DNA of 64,000 nt from Saprospiraceae bacterium UBA1994 (lineage in GTDB: Bacteria > Bacteroidota > Bacteroidia > Chitinophagales > Saprospiraceae), in the NCBI GenBank assembly GCA_002335865.1, contig DDCY01000009.1, positions 186,001-250,000 on the forward strand, given 5' to 3'. The position numbers and the translations under genes were made by a program. How positions within the stretch are numbered: position 1 is the first letter of the stretch; each line of letters opens with the position of its first letter. The notes below the pieces were generated by a model. The model did no database searches. It saw only the letters and a list, made by a program, of their open reading frames with translations, and was not told the origin of the DNA. This document shows, piece after piece, positions 9,515 to 18,938 of this stretch.

Positions 9515-9574
9515 CGACCAGAGGTCGTTGTTTCTTTTGCAGGATATTGACATCTTTTCAAATCAATATCCTGC
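9515..9574. repeat. Two hairpins downstream of ftsZ
   Basis: A short stem CGACC/GGTCG (9515-9519 with 9523-9527, extendable by two pairs) and a perfect 12-bp inverted repeat GCAGGATATTGA/TCAATATCCTGC (9539-9550 with 9563-9574). Neither ends in a long T tract on the minus strand. They may protect the 3' end of the ftsZ mRNA or assist the terminator at 9436-9463. Confidence 0.6.
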
Positions 9575-9655
9575 ACTTATAATTAATAACTAAAATTTCA
9601 TGTTTACAATGTAGACAACCTACTTGATAGAACATAATTAACTATCGGCAGTGTG

Positions 9656-11107
9656 TTAGTCCGCATTGTTGTGAAGGAACGAATTAGAGGTACGTAAATG
9701 TCCTAATTCATCTTCTACCCCGATTGTGTATTCAGATAAATTCCCTTTAGCATTTGACTGCTTTACTTCGTCTAATTCAATACTTCTTCTAAGATATGCA
9801 GGCACTTTTTCCATATCAGAAATAATGTTTGCATTATCTAATGGCTTACTCGTAGACTTTCTTTGGTACTCTCTACGTGCCCGATCCATTTCTTCTTCTT
9901 TACTTATTTCTACTTTTCTTCTTTCATCAATTACTTTTTCCTCTATACTTGTCTCACGAGCTTTATATTCTCTTTGAGAATTAGATGAAGTAGGTACTTC
10001 TGGAGTATCAAAATCGAATGTATATTCTGAGTTAGTTTCCGTTAAATCAAATGACTCTACAATTGATTCATTTTGCTCGTTTATGAATATATCATCCAAC
10101 GGTACTGTAACTTTTTTTATCTCTGGCTTACTCTCTTCTAAAATTGCCTTTCCTTCCTCAAATCCTGTAGCGATGAGTGTGATACTAATCTTATCTCCCA
10201 AGTCTGGATCTGTACAGTTACCCCAAATTAGATCAGTACCATAACCAGCTTCTTCTTGAACATAATCAGTAATCTCAGATATCTCATCCATTGTCACTTC
10301 TTTAGTTCCTGATGTGATATTTAATAGTATGTGCTGTGCACCTCTGATATCGTTATCTTCTAGGAGTGGTGAGTTAAGCGCTCCGTATATAGCCTTGCGT
10401 GCTCTGTCGTCGCCATCTGCAGTAGCATTACCCATTATAGATACACCGCTATCTTTCATTACCGTATTTACATCTTCGAAATCTACATTTACATATCCTG
10501 GGATAGTAATGATTTCCGCTATACCTTTAGCTGCGGTAGTCAAGATATTATCCGCTTCTGCGAATGCCTCTTTCAACGTAAGATTACCGTAAATTTCTTT
10601 TACTTTATCATTAGAGATTACAAGAATAGAATCTACATTCTTCTTGAGTTGCTCTAACCCTTCTATTGCATGGCGATGTCTTCTCATACCTTCAAATTTG
10701 AATGGAATCGTAACAATACCTACAGTAAGAACACCCATCTCTTTCGCTGCTTTAGCTATGATAGGAGCAGCTCCTGTACCTGTACCTCCACCCATACCTG
10801 CAGTTATGAATAGCATCTTAGTTCCGTCACTAAGGAAGTTCCTTACCTCGTCTATTGATTCTATACAAGCTTGCTTACCTATCTCTGGTTTTGACCCTGC
10901 ACCCATACCTTCGGTAAGATGCGGACCTAGTTGTATTTGAGTTGGTATAGGGCTAGATTCAATTGCTTGATTATCTGTATTGCATATCGCAAATTCTACG
11001 CCTGTAATACCTTGATTATACATGTGTGCCACGGCATTTCCACCGCCACCACCGACACCTATTACTTTGATGATTGATGTCTTATTTTTAGGTATATCGA
11101 ATAACAT
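9656..11107 (-). CDS. ftsZ: Cell division GTPase FtsZ
   Basis: The tubulin homologue that forms the Z ring; 483 residues. The GTP-binding motif GGGTGTGAA is at 106-114, preceded by VIGVGGGGGNAV (about 15-26). The T7 synergy loop region NVDFEDVNTVMKDSG lies at about 208-222. After about residue 320 there is a long, charged, low-complexity linker (about 330-440), then the short conserved segment VPAYLRR typical of Bacteroidota FtsZ, and a tail that would bind FtsA. It is the last gene of the dcw cluster, 61 nt after ftsA, and is followed by the hairpins and terminator at 9436-9574. Confidence 0.97.
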   Translation of the reverse strand: MLFDIPKNKTSIIKVIGVGGGGGNAVAHMYNQGITGVEFAICNTDNQAIESSPIPTQIQLGPHLTEGMGAGSKPEIGKQACIESIDEVRNFLSDGTKMLFITAGMGGGTGTGAAPIIAKAAKEMGVLTVGIVTIPFKFEGMRRHRHAIEGLEQLKKNVDSILVISNDKVKEIYGNLTLKEAFAEADNILTTAAKGIAEIITIPGYVNVDFEDVNTVMKDSGVSIMGNATADGDDRARKAIYGALNSPLLEDNDIRGAQHILLNITSGTKEVTMDEISEITDYVQEEAGYGTDLIWGNCTDPDLGDKISITLIATGFEEGKAILEESKPEIKKVTVPLDDIFINEQNESIVESFDLTETNSEYTFDFDTPEVPTSSNSQREYKARETSIEEKVIDERRKVEISKEEEMDRARREYQRKSTSKPLDNANIISDMEKVPAYLRRSIELDEVKQSNAKGNLSEYTIGVEDELGHLRTSNSFLHNNAD

Positions 11108-11168
11108 GATTTAAAAATTTTGAGTGATTACTTATTTTGTTTTAATAAAGATTGAATTGGTCATCGAA

Positions 11169-12551
11169 CTAGAATTCTGAATCTGGAGAAGCTTCAAAAA
11201 ATTCCTTAGTGAGAGAGAACATTTTGTTGAACAATCCATTCCCTTCCTTCTTCATACTATAATCAACTTCTTTCTTATTAGGTAACTCAGAAACAGAAGC
11301 TTGTCTCGTCGCTTCATATACTGCTGACCTTTCTTCTTCGATCATTCTATTCTCCTCCGCCATGAGCTCATCATAATTGAGGCTAAGATTATCAAGAGCA
11401 TTTTTGAGTAGACCTACTGAAGTCGCATATACTGGACTATCAAGTTGTGCCGAATAACCGTGGGCTAAATGCTCAACTGGCTTTCCTACTCTAGTATGCA
11501 TACCCGTATGATACTCCGACAATAAATCGATGTGCCTCAAAAGCGATCCACCACCGGTAAGTACAATACCTGCTATCAATTTGTTTTCATATCCCGATCT
11601 ACGAATCTCCCATAGTACATAATCAAATACTTCCTCTACCCTAGCCTCTATAATACGTGCTAAATTTTTCTCTGATATCTCTTTAGGGTCTCTCCCTTTA
11701 AATCCAGGAATAGTAATGATTCTGTTATCAAATACTTCACTAGCCATCGCTGACCCAAACTTCACTTTTAATTTTTCAGCTTGTTCATTCATCACAATAC
11801 ATCCCTCACGGATATCTGATGTCACAACATTGCCACCGAATGGTATTACTGCTGTATGCCTGATGATTCCATCTTTAAAAATAGTGATGTCAGTAGTACC
11901 ACCACCTATATCGACTAATGCTACTCCTGCTTCTTTCTCCTCATCACTCAGTACAGACGATGCAGATGCTATTGGCTCTAACGTTATATCCGCTACATCT
12001 AAGTCTGCTTTCTCTACGCATTTTAATATATTTCGAGATGCTGAAATCTGTCCTGTGATGATATGAAAATTAGCTTCCAATCTTATACCAGACATACCAA
12101 TAGGATCAACTATATCTTGCTCATTATCTACAGTATATTCTTGTGGAATTACATGCAATATCTTATCTCCAGGAGGTAGTACTAATTTGTACATGTCCTT
12201 GATCAATTTGTTTACGTCATCTTCACTGATCTCAGAATTGTGATCATGTCTTACTAAGAGACCGTGGTGATGAATAGATTTAATATGCTGCCCTGCGATA
12301 CCTACATGTACCTTTACGAATTTGCATTGAGCTGCCTGTTCCGCCATCTCTATGGATTCCTTAATAGCACGTACTGTTCTATCAATATTAGATACTACTC
12401 CTCGAGTAACACCTTCTGACTTTACTGTACCTATACCAAGAACCTCAATCTTCTCATACTCATTGACATATCCTGCAAGCGCTACTACTTTCGTAGTTCC
12501 GATATCCAGAGCTACTGCTAGATTTTTAGGGGGTTGAGTCTTGTCGTTCAT
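11169..12551 (-). CDS. ftsA: Cell division actin-like protein FtsA
   Basis: Membrane-tethering partner of FtsZ; 460 residues with the actin/Hsp70 ATPase fold. Visible are the phosphate 1 motif VALDIGTTKVVAL (about 13-25), the SHS2/1C insertion (about 90-170), phosphate 2 VALVDIGGGTTDITIF (about 210-225) and the adenosine motif IVLTGGGSLL (about 335). The extended C-terminal tail (about 400-460) ends in an amphipathic segment LFNKMFSLTKEFFE, a likely membrane-targeting helix. It lies between ftsQ and ftsZ, as in other dcw clusters. Confidence 0.96.
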   Translation of the reverse strand: MNDKTQPPKNLAVALDIGTTKVVALAGYVNEYEKIEVLGIGTVKSEGVTRGVVSNIDRTVRAIKESIEMAEQAAQCKFVKVHVGIAGQHIKSIHHHGLLVRHDHNSEISEDDVNKLIKDMYKLVLPPGDKILHVIPQEYTVDNEQDIVDPIGMSGIRLEANFHIITGQISASRNILKCVEKADLDVADITLEPIASASSVLSDEEKEAGVALVDIGGGTTDITIFKDGIIRHTAVIPFGGNVVTSDIREGCIVMNEQAEKLKVKFGSAMASEVFDNRIITIPGFKGRDPKEISEKNLARIIEARVEEVFDYVLWEIRRSGYENKLIAGIVLTGGGSLLRHIDLLSEYHTGMHTRVGKPVEHLAHGYSAQLDSPVYATSVGLLKNALDNLSLNYDELMAEENRMIEEERSAVYEATRQASVSELPNKKEVDYSMKKEGNGLFNKMFSLTKEFFEASPDSEF

Positions 12552-12735
12552 AATCTTATTTTTTTATTTTTTAAAGTGCTTTCACACTGGTCGTGATTGG
12601 CAATAATTTCCTTATAAGTGTAAGTGTCGTTTATTAAATTGTTCCTATAAAAATTCAATCTTTTTACTTCTATATTAATAATATAATGGACGTTTGTAGT
12701 CATTTCAACTTCATCCACTATCATAATCGTCTTGT

Positions 12736-13539
12736 CTACTTTTCTGCAAATAATATTCCTTCGCCATCTTTTCCTTTATACTTGAATGTTAAAGTGTGAA
12801 ACTTATTCCATCCTGACTTCGGCATACCATGCACGTAGAAGTCTTTTATATTATTTAATTTCTCACTCGCGTTTTCAATATTTCCAAACACTAAATCTTC
12901 ATCTCCTAACTTAGGTATCAAAACCATTTCATAAAGTTCATTGACATGAATTTGCTCTATCAATGCACTCAAAAACTTATCATCTCTTAGCATGAGAGCT
13001 AATTCAAATACTTCTTTAAGCGTCCCGTCATATTCTTCGGTAAGAAACAATTCGTTATAAGCCGATAGTTCTCCAGTTACTATTGGAACTCTTATCGCTC
13101 TTCCGTGAATCTTTCCTATTTGTTTTCCTTCTTCGTCTATATAGTAATTTACATTATTCGTCATTACTCTAATTAATGGCTTTCGCTGAACAATTTCTAT
13201 ATGAACTTTCTCTCCTCCATCTAAAAATACTTCTACACTTTTGATACGATCATCTGTTTTTATAAAATGCTCTATTTCTACTAGGTTGAGATCTTGAATA
13301 TTAGCAGATTCTACATCAAATCCTAGATATTTATTAAGCTTCTCAAGAATGATATTCTCACTTATTATGGCTTTCTGATTAGGTACTTCTAAAATATTTA
13401 CTTGCACTGCCTTGAGTGCCATCATAGACTTACTTTCAATAGCTAGAAAAAGTATAATCATAATCGACAATACTGTTACTAACCATACCACGGTAGCTTT
13501 CCAATTGTCAAATGATCTTATTTTTTTAGCTCTTTCCAT
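12736..13539 (-). CDS. ftsQ: Cell division protein FtsQ/DivIB
   Basis: A 267-residue bitopic inner-membrane protein with a short basic cytoplasmic tail, one membrane segment (about 16-36), then a POTRA domain (about 40-110) and the FtsQ beta domain. FtsQ links early and late divisome proteins and recruits FtsL/FtsB. Sequence conservation is low, as usual for this family in Bacteroidota. The call rests on topology, length and its place between murC and ftsA. A 184-nt gap separates it from ftsA. Confidence 0.88.
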   Translation of the reverse strand: MERAKKIRSFDNWKATVVWLVTVLSIMIILFLAIESKSMMALKAVQVNILEVPNQKAIISENIILEKLNKYLGFDVESANIQDLNLVEIEHFIKTDDRIKSVEVFLDGGEKVHIEIVQRKPLIRVMTNNVNYYIDEEGKQIGKIHGRAIRVPIVTGELSAYNELFLTEEYDGTLKEVFELALMLRDDKFLSALIEQIHVNELYEMVLIPKLGDEDLVFGNIENASEKLNNIKDFYVHGMPKSGWNKFHTLTFKYKGKDGEGILFAEK

Positions 13540-13577
13540 TTATTTCTATATTTCTTATTTTTAGTATGAATGAAAAA

Positions 13578-14981
13578 TTATTTCTTCATCAACTCTTTCA
13601 ATTTAGCCGGCAAAGCATCTATGTCTCCAGCTCCTAACACTATAAGTACTTCTGTTTCACTAGATTTAATGTGATCTAACACTTTATTTTTATCAACTAA
13701 ATATTTATTCTGTATTTTCAATTCATCATATATAGTCTCGCTACTTATCCCCTTTATAGAAAGCTCTCTAGCTGGATATACAGGAATTAAAATACATTCA
13801 TCTAATTCGTCTAGCACCTCAGCAAATTCCTTATAAAAGTCTTGAGTCCTACTGAATAGATGAGGTTGAAAAATTCCAGTCAACTTTTTGCCTGGATATA
13901 AATTTCTAGCTGCATCGATTGCCATTCTAAGCTCCGTAGGATGATGTGCATAATCATCGATCATCACTAAATCTTTAGTCTGACAAAATATTTCAAACCT
14001 TCTTTTAACTCCAGAAAAACTTCCTATCGCTTTTCTTATATCATTTGGATCACAACCTCTCTCTAGAGCTATCGAAATGGCAACTAGTGCATTTTCGACA
14101 TTATGCTTTCCTGGCATCTTCATAGCGAAATCAGTAATGGTATATCGTTGTGATACATAATCAAAAACATACTGTCCACCTTTTACTCTTACTTCTTGCG
14201 CTTGTATTTCTCCACTATCGATTCCCAGCGATTTTATTCTTATATTCTTCTTATTTAACTCACTTTTGAGTCCTTTAGATAATTCCTTTTGAAGAGGATC
14301 CATTATGAATAAAACTCCATCTTCATTGATCTTTCGAATAAATCCTTCAAAACCCTCTTTCATCACATCATGAGATCCGTAGACATCAAGATGATCAGCG
14401 TCCATAGACGCTATCGATGCAATATTCGGAGACAAACTCCAAAATGATCGATCATATTCATCCGCCTCCATCACAACCCAATCACTCTCTCCATAAAGGA
14501 AATTAGTTCCATAATCTGTTGGTATACCTCCTATAAAAGCTGAAGCAGTCACACCACATTCTCTAAGAATATATGTAACCATTGAGCTTGTAGATGTTTT
14601 ACCATGTGTCCCAGCGATACAAATCGACTTTTTATAATGACTAATCATTCCAAGTATTTCTGCTCTCTTAAACACAGGAAATAAATTTTCCTGATACCAA
14701 TTCAAACCTAAATGGTCTTTAGGTATCGCTGGCGTATATACTACTAGGTCCGCGGCTTTATCTAATATTTCAATTTGATCTACATAAGAGATCCTTATTC
14801 CTTCCTCAACTAACTTTTTAGTGAGTACTGTTTCTGTTTTATCATAACCGGTTACGATCAATCCACTTTGATGAAAGTATCTAGCTAACGCTGACATCCC
14901 TATTCCACCTATTCCAATGAAAAAAATGCGTTTTACTTTCTCAAGATCAACTTCACTATTTTCCATATTCTTATTATTCAT
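13578..14981 (-). CDS. murC: UDP-N-acetylmuramate--L-alanine ligase
   Basis: Adds L-Ala to UDP-MurNAc, the first amino-acid step of the peptidoglycan stem peptide; 467 residues. The N-terminal Rossmann motif IGIGGIGMSALA is at about 22-33. The Mur-ligase P-loop GTHGKTS is at 124-130, followed by EADEYDRSF (about 172-180) and the C-terminal DDYAHHPTE (about 340). It lies 38 nt upstream of ftsQ and 55 nt after murG. Confidence 0.96.
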   Translation of the reverse strand: MNNKNMENSEVDLEKVKRIFFIGIGGIGMSALARYFHQSGLIVTGYDKTETVLTKKLVEEGIRISYVDQIEILDKAADLVVYTPAIPKDHLGLNWYQENLFPVFKRAEILGMISHYKKSICIAGTHGKTSTSSMVTYILRECGVTASAFIGGIPTDYGTNFLYGESDWVVMEADEYDRSFWSLSPNIASIASMDADHLDVYGSHDVMKEGFEGFIRKINEDGVLFIMDPLQKELSKGLKSELNKKNIRIKSLGIDSGEIQAQEVRVKGGQYVFDYVSQRYTITDFAMKMPGKHNVENALVAISIALERGCDPNDIRKAIGSFSGVKRRFEIFCQTKDLVMIDDYAHHPTELRMAIDAARNLYPGKKLTGIFQPHLFSRTQDFYKEFAEVLDELDECILIPVYPARELSIKGISSETIYDELKIQNKYLVDKNKVLDHIKSSETEVLIVLGAGDIDALPAKLKELMKK

Positions 14982-15036
14982 TAATTGATTTCTTTAATTA
15001 TTAATTCAAGTGCAATACGCTCTCAATTAATAATTG

Positions 15037-16128
15037 TTACTTAACCAATTTAAATATCTCCTCTACAATTTCACTCGTCGCATCGGGTCTACCCATCTTC
15101 TTCAAATTGCATACTAAATATTGTTGCAACTTTTCATCACTCAACAATTCCAATATCGTTGGAATCATTTTTTCTTTTGCTTCTGCATTAGGTACCATTA
15201 GAGCGGCTTCATTATTGACTAATGCCATCGCATTTTTCGTTTGATGGTCTTCAGCAACATGAGGACTCGGTATGAGTACTGCAGGTTTATTAATAAGGGC
15301 AATCTCGGAGATCGTTAGTGCACCAGCTCGGCATACGACTGCGTCAGCCGCAGCGTATGCATAGTCCATTCTCTCAATAAATGGAAGCACTGTTATATTC
15401 GGCAATGCGGCTACCACACCGCAAGAATATTCATCGAAATACATTTTACCAACCTGCCAAATATAGTTGATCTCCGAATGCCTTTTAATCATGTCAAAAG
15501 CACCTTCAACTGATTCATTGATACGTCTTGCTCCTAGGCTCCCACCAAAAATTAAAACCGTTTTATGATCGTTGTCGATACCAAAAGAAGCCTTTGCTTC
15601 TTCTCTATTAATTTGTATATCATATAAATCTCTCCTTACAGGATTACCTGTGAAAATTATTTTTTCAGATGGAAAAAATCGGTCCATTCCATCATACGCA
15701 ACACAAATTTTATTCACTTTCTTAGCAAGTATTTTATTCGTAATACCTGGATAAGAATTTTGTTCTTGAATTAAAGTAGGGATCTTCATCATACTAGCTA
15801 CCTGTAATATCGGTCCGCTTGCATATCCTCCTACACCTACAACCACATCTGGCTTATAGTCCATTATTATTTTTCGTCCTCTATACAGACTAGAAGCGAG
15901 TTTAAATGGAAATAATAAATTTCTAATACTCAATTTTCTCTGAAAACCACTAATCCAAAGTCCTATTATAAAATATCCTGCTGCAGGGACTTTTTTCATT
16001 TCAAGTTTTCCTTGCGCACCTACGAATAATATTTCCGCAGAAGGATCTTTATCCTTAATCGCATTGGCTAACGCTATCGCTGGGTAGACGTGTCCACCTG
16101 TTCCTCCTCCACTAATTAATACTCGCAT
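15037..16128 (-). CDS. murG: UDP-GlcNAc:undecaprenyl-PP-MurNAc-pentapeptide GlcNAc transferase
   Basis: GT28 enzyme that converts lipid I to lipid II on the inner leaflet; 363 residues. The N-terminal G-loop ISGGGTGGHVYPAIALA, the second glycine loop IFGGSLGARRIN and the UDP-GlcNAc binding region VVCRAGALTISE / HVAEDHQTKNA are all present. Its start overlaps the 3' end of ftsW by 17 nt, which suggests coupled translation of the flippase-side and polymerase-side functions. Confidence 0.96.
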   Translation of the reverse strand: MRVLISGGGTGGHVYPAIALANAIKDKDPSAEILFVGAQGKLEMKKVPAAGYFIIGLWISGFQRKLSIRNLLFPFKLASSLYRGRKIIMDYKPDVVVGVGGYASGPILQVASMMKIPTLIQEQNSYPGITNKILAKKVNKICVAYDGMDRFFPSEKIIFTGNPVRRDLYDIQINREEAKASFGIDNDHKTVLIFGGSLGARRINESVEGAFDMIKRHSEINYIWQVGKMYFDEYSCGVVAALPNITVLPFIERMDYAYAAADAVVCRAGALTISEIALINKPAVLIPSPHVAEDHQTKNAMALVNNEAALMVPNAEAKEKMIPTILELLSDEKLQQYLVCNLKKMGRPDATSEIVEEIFKLVK

Positions 16129-17290
16129 TTTCCATCTTTTCTATGGTAGCTTGCTTGTATTGTGCCTCCTCTACATATCTGCTTACACTCAGGATAATAC
16201 CCAGAGAAATGCAGGTAAATAATATGGAAGTACCACCCATACTTACTAATGGAAGTGTCAATCCTGTCGCCGGAACCAGTTGCACTGATACCGCTATATT
16301 GGCGAATGCCTGTATTACTATATTTAAACACAAACCCATAGCCAGTATAGCTCCAAATGTTTTTGGGCACCTAGTTACTATTCGTGTACATCTAAAGAGT
16401 AACCATGAGTATAAACCGAGTATCGTAAATCCTCCTATAAGGCCATATTCTTCGACTATGATAGCATATATAAAATCTGCATAAGCAAATGGCAAGAAAT
16501 TTCTCTGCATACTATTTCCTGGTCCGACACCTGTTATCTCCCCACTTGCAATGGCTATCTTAGATTGCTGAAGTTGATATCCACCATCAGTATTGTACAT
16601 AAAATCATTGATACGACTGATCCATGTATCTACTCTTACTAGATCAGGAAATACCGATCCAATCATTACTAAAATACTTAGACCAATAATTCCCGTAATA
16701 ATTAATAGAAAGACAAACTTAAATGATATCCTACCTATAAACATCATTAACAGACATGTCACAAAAAGTAATGCGGCTGTCGACAAATCTTCTGGAGCAA
16801 TCAAAAAGCAAATTATTACCACAGGCATTATAATAGGAAGAAATGCTTGTTTAAAATCTTTGATATAATCTTGCTTCACCGCTAGTGCTCTAGCGACCCA
16901 AATAATTAGTACTGGCTTAGCAAAATCTGAAGTTTGTATTGTTTTGTCAATCCAAGGAAGAGCGATCCACCTCTTGGCTTCATTTACCTCTGTACCGAAT
17001 CCTAAAGTCCACAATAAAGCTAATCCTGCAACTAAGAGTAGCAATGGAGCGAACTTTGAATATTGCATATAATCTAATCTATATGCCCCATACATAGCCC
17101 CCATACCTGCTAGCAGAAAGAAAGCCTGCTGGAATAGGTAATACTCCGTATCACCCCCACGCATCTTATATGCCATACTACCTGTTGCACTATACACAGC
17201 CAACAAAGATGCTAGACTCAAAAGGGCAACGATCAGCCAAATGGCTTTGTCGCCTTTAAGATTTTCATGAATTGTCGTTATTCCTGACAA
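16112..17290 (-). CDS. ftsW: SEDS-family peptidoglycan polymerase FtsW
   Basis: A 392-residue polytopic inner-membrane protein of the SEDS family; FtsW is the septal glycan polymerase partner of FtsI. About ten membrane segments are visible, with the conserved region YQLQQSKIAIASGEITGVGPG in the large loop and the C-terminal VPATGLTLPLVSMGGTSIL. Its position between murD and murG supports FtsW over the paralogue RodA. A 248-nt gap with two hairpins precedes it. Confidence 0.94.
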   Translation of the reverse strand: MSGITTIHENLKGDKAIWLIVALLSLASLLAVYSATGSMAYKMRGGDTEYYLFQQAFFLLAGMGAMYGAYRLDYMQYSKFAPLLLLVAGLALLWTLGFGTEVNEAKRWIALPWIDKTIQTSDFAKPVLIIWVARALAVKQDYIKDFKQAFLPIIMPVVIICFLIAPEDLSTAALLFVTCLLMMFIGRISFKFVFLLIITGIIGLSILVMIGSVFPDLVRVDTWISRINDFMYNTDGGYQLQQSKIAIASGEITGVGPGNSMQRNFLPFAYADFIYAIIVEEYGLIGGFTILGLYSWLLFRCTRIVTRCPKTFGAILAMGLCLNIVIQAFANIAVSVQLVPATGLTLPLVSMGGTSILFTCISLGIILSVSRYVEEAQYKQATIEKMENASIN

Positions 17291-17403
17291 TGGGCTTAGT
17301 TTGTAGTTTTCTTAAAATACTATCCAATCACACAAGCATACGCCTAAGTTTTACTATGAAATAATCACAGTAATCGATTGTCTAGTCTGTCTTCTTATTA
17401 TAA

Positions 17404-17468
17404 GTTATCTAATCTCCTTAATTACTAGATAACCGTTATACTTTGTAGAATCTGCTTAATTATTCTAC
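17404..17468. repeat. Two tandem hairpins between murD and ftsW
   Basis: Two perfect inverted repeats sit side by side: GTTATCTA/TAGATAAC (17404-17411 with 17426-17433) and GTAGAAT/ATTCTAC (17445-17451 with 17462-17468). They lie in the otherwise empty 248-nt gap inside the dcw cluster. No T tract of terminator type follows on the minus strand. Function unknown. Confidence 0.5.
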
Positions 17469-17538
17469 TTTTCATTTTTATTATTTATGCCTCTTAACAT
17501 ATGTCATTATAAATATTCTAAAGGACATAGTTCATGTC

Positions 17539-18846
17539 TTAATTTTGCTCGACCAACAAACGTAACGCAGCATCTCTAAATCGTTCTCCTCTATCCATAT
17601 AGTTATTGAATAGATCGAAGCTTGCACATGCTGGAGATAATAATACTGTATCTCCATCCTCTGCATAATGAGCTGCAACTCTAATCGCTTCGTCGACATT
17701 TTCTGTTATCAAGATCTCCTCTATTACACCTCCAAAAGCTGTAGTTAATGGCTCTGGATATGCTGTCATACAAATAAGCGCTTTCACCTTTTTCTTGACA
17801 AGTTGATCGATTTGAGTGTAGTCGTTGCCTTTGTCTATACCTCCTGCAATCCAGATTACTGGTGTAGTCATCGCATCAAGTGCATAAAAAACTGCGTCCA
17901 CATTAGTCGCTTTACTATCATTAATATACTGTACTCCTTTGATTACAGCTATCGACTCCATACGGTGCGCCATGTTTGTAAATGTCGCAAGCCCAAAGGC
18001 GATTTGTATTTCAGATAATCCGATTCCTCTGCAGGCAGCTATTGCACAGCTTGCATTAAAAAGATTATGAACACCTTTCAACTGAGTTTGGAAAACTAGG
18101 TTGGTATCTGTAGACACCAACCCAGAATTGTAGTCCTTAGTCGAAAGTGAAATTCTCCTTGTCGAAGGGAGATTTCGTTTATCCAGATTACTCTGGATAT
18201 ATCTGTCATCACCATTATAGATGATCATATTTTCAATTGTTTGATTATTGACAATATTCATTTTTGCTTTTACATAGAGATCCATGTTATACTCATATCT
18301 ATCCAAGTGATCCGGAGTGACATTAAGTATGATGGCAATATCAGCTCTAAAAGTATTTACCTTTTCTAACTGAAAACTACTTAGCTCTAAGACAAAATAT
18401 TCTGGTTGTCTAGAAGCCAATACTCTGCACATAGCTATACCATAGTTTCCTCCAATGGCAACATCATATTCAGCATCTCTGAGGATATGATATATTAGTC
18501 CAGTAGTAGTAGTCTTACCATTACTTCCTGTGATCGCTACGATAGTCGCATCAGTATTACGATACCCATACTCTATCTCAGATATAATCTCTACTCCAGC
18601 TTCCATCAAAACCTTTATTGGATTTGCTCCATCGGGAATACCAGGACTAACTATTGCTAGCTTAGCATTTTTTAATCTGTCAAAATCATGACCGCTTTCT
18701 TCAAAGTCGATCTTATTACTAATTAATTCTTCTTTATACTTTTCTTTGATCACTCCAACATCAGTTACATATACTGGTTGATCTAGTTTCTTTGCAAGTA
18801 GTGCTGCACCTATTCCACTTTCGCCAGCTCCAATTATGACAATCAT
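17539..18846 (-). CDS. murD: UDP-N-acetylmuramoyl-L-alanine--D-glutamate ligase
   Basis: Adds D-Glu to UDP-MurNAc-L-Ala; 435 residues. The N-terminal nucleotide-like fold begins VIIGAGESGIGAALLA. The Mur-ligase P-loop TGSNGKTTTT is at about 106-115, with LELSSFQLE, NVTPDHLDRY, the NDSKATN motif and the C-terminal LLSPACASFDLF typical of MurD. The distinctive DSKATN and SPACASFD motifs separate it from MurC/E/F. Confidence 0.96.
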   Translation of the reverse strand: MIVIIGAGESGIGAALLAKKLDQPVYVTDVGVIKEKYKEELISNKIDFEESGHDFDRLKNAKLAIVSPGIPDGANPIKVLMEAGVEIISEIEYGYRNTDATIVAITGSNGKTTTTGLIYHILRDAEYDVAIGGNYGIAMCRVLASRQPEYFVLELSSFQLEKVNTFRADIAIILNVTPDHLDRYEYNMDLYVKAKMNIVNNQTIENMIIYNGDDRYIQSNLDKRNLPSTRRISLSTKDYNSGLVSTDTNLVFQTQLKGVHNLFNASCAIAACRGIGLSEIQIAFGLATFTNMAHRMESIAVIKGVQYINDSKATNVDAVFYALDAMTTPVIWIAGGIDKGNDYTQIDQLVKKKVKALICMTAYPEPLTTAFGGVIEEILITENVDEAIRVAAHYAEDGDTVLLSPACASFDLFNNYMDRGERFRDAALRLLVEQN

Positions 18847-18938
18847 TATTAATTCATTTATTGATTGATTATTAATTCATATATGACGTATACATTACGC
18901 TGGAATCAATAATTTTATAATTGATAATTTATAATTTC

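Larger units (their letters stand above)
8735..9655. other. Long AT-rich intergenic region between the CHAP gene and ftsZ
   Basis: About 920 nt with no supportable gene. It holds the 3' flanks of two convergent genes. The right part (9436-9574) carries three hairpins, including an intrinsic terminator. A start-less open frame at 8864-9073 with one hydrophobic stretch is the only coding-like signal and is too weak to call. Confidence 0.6.
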
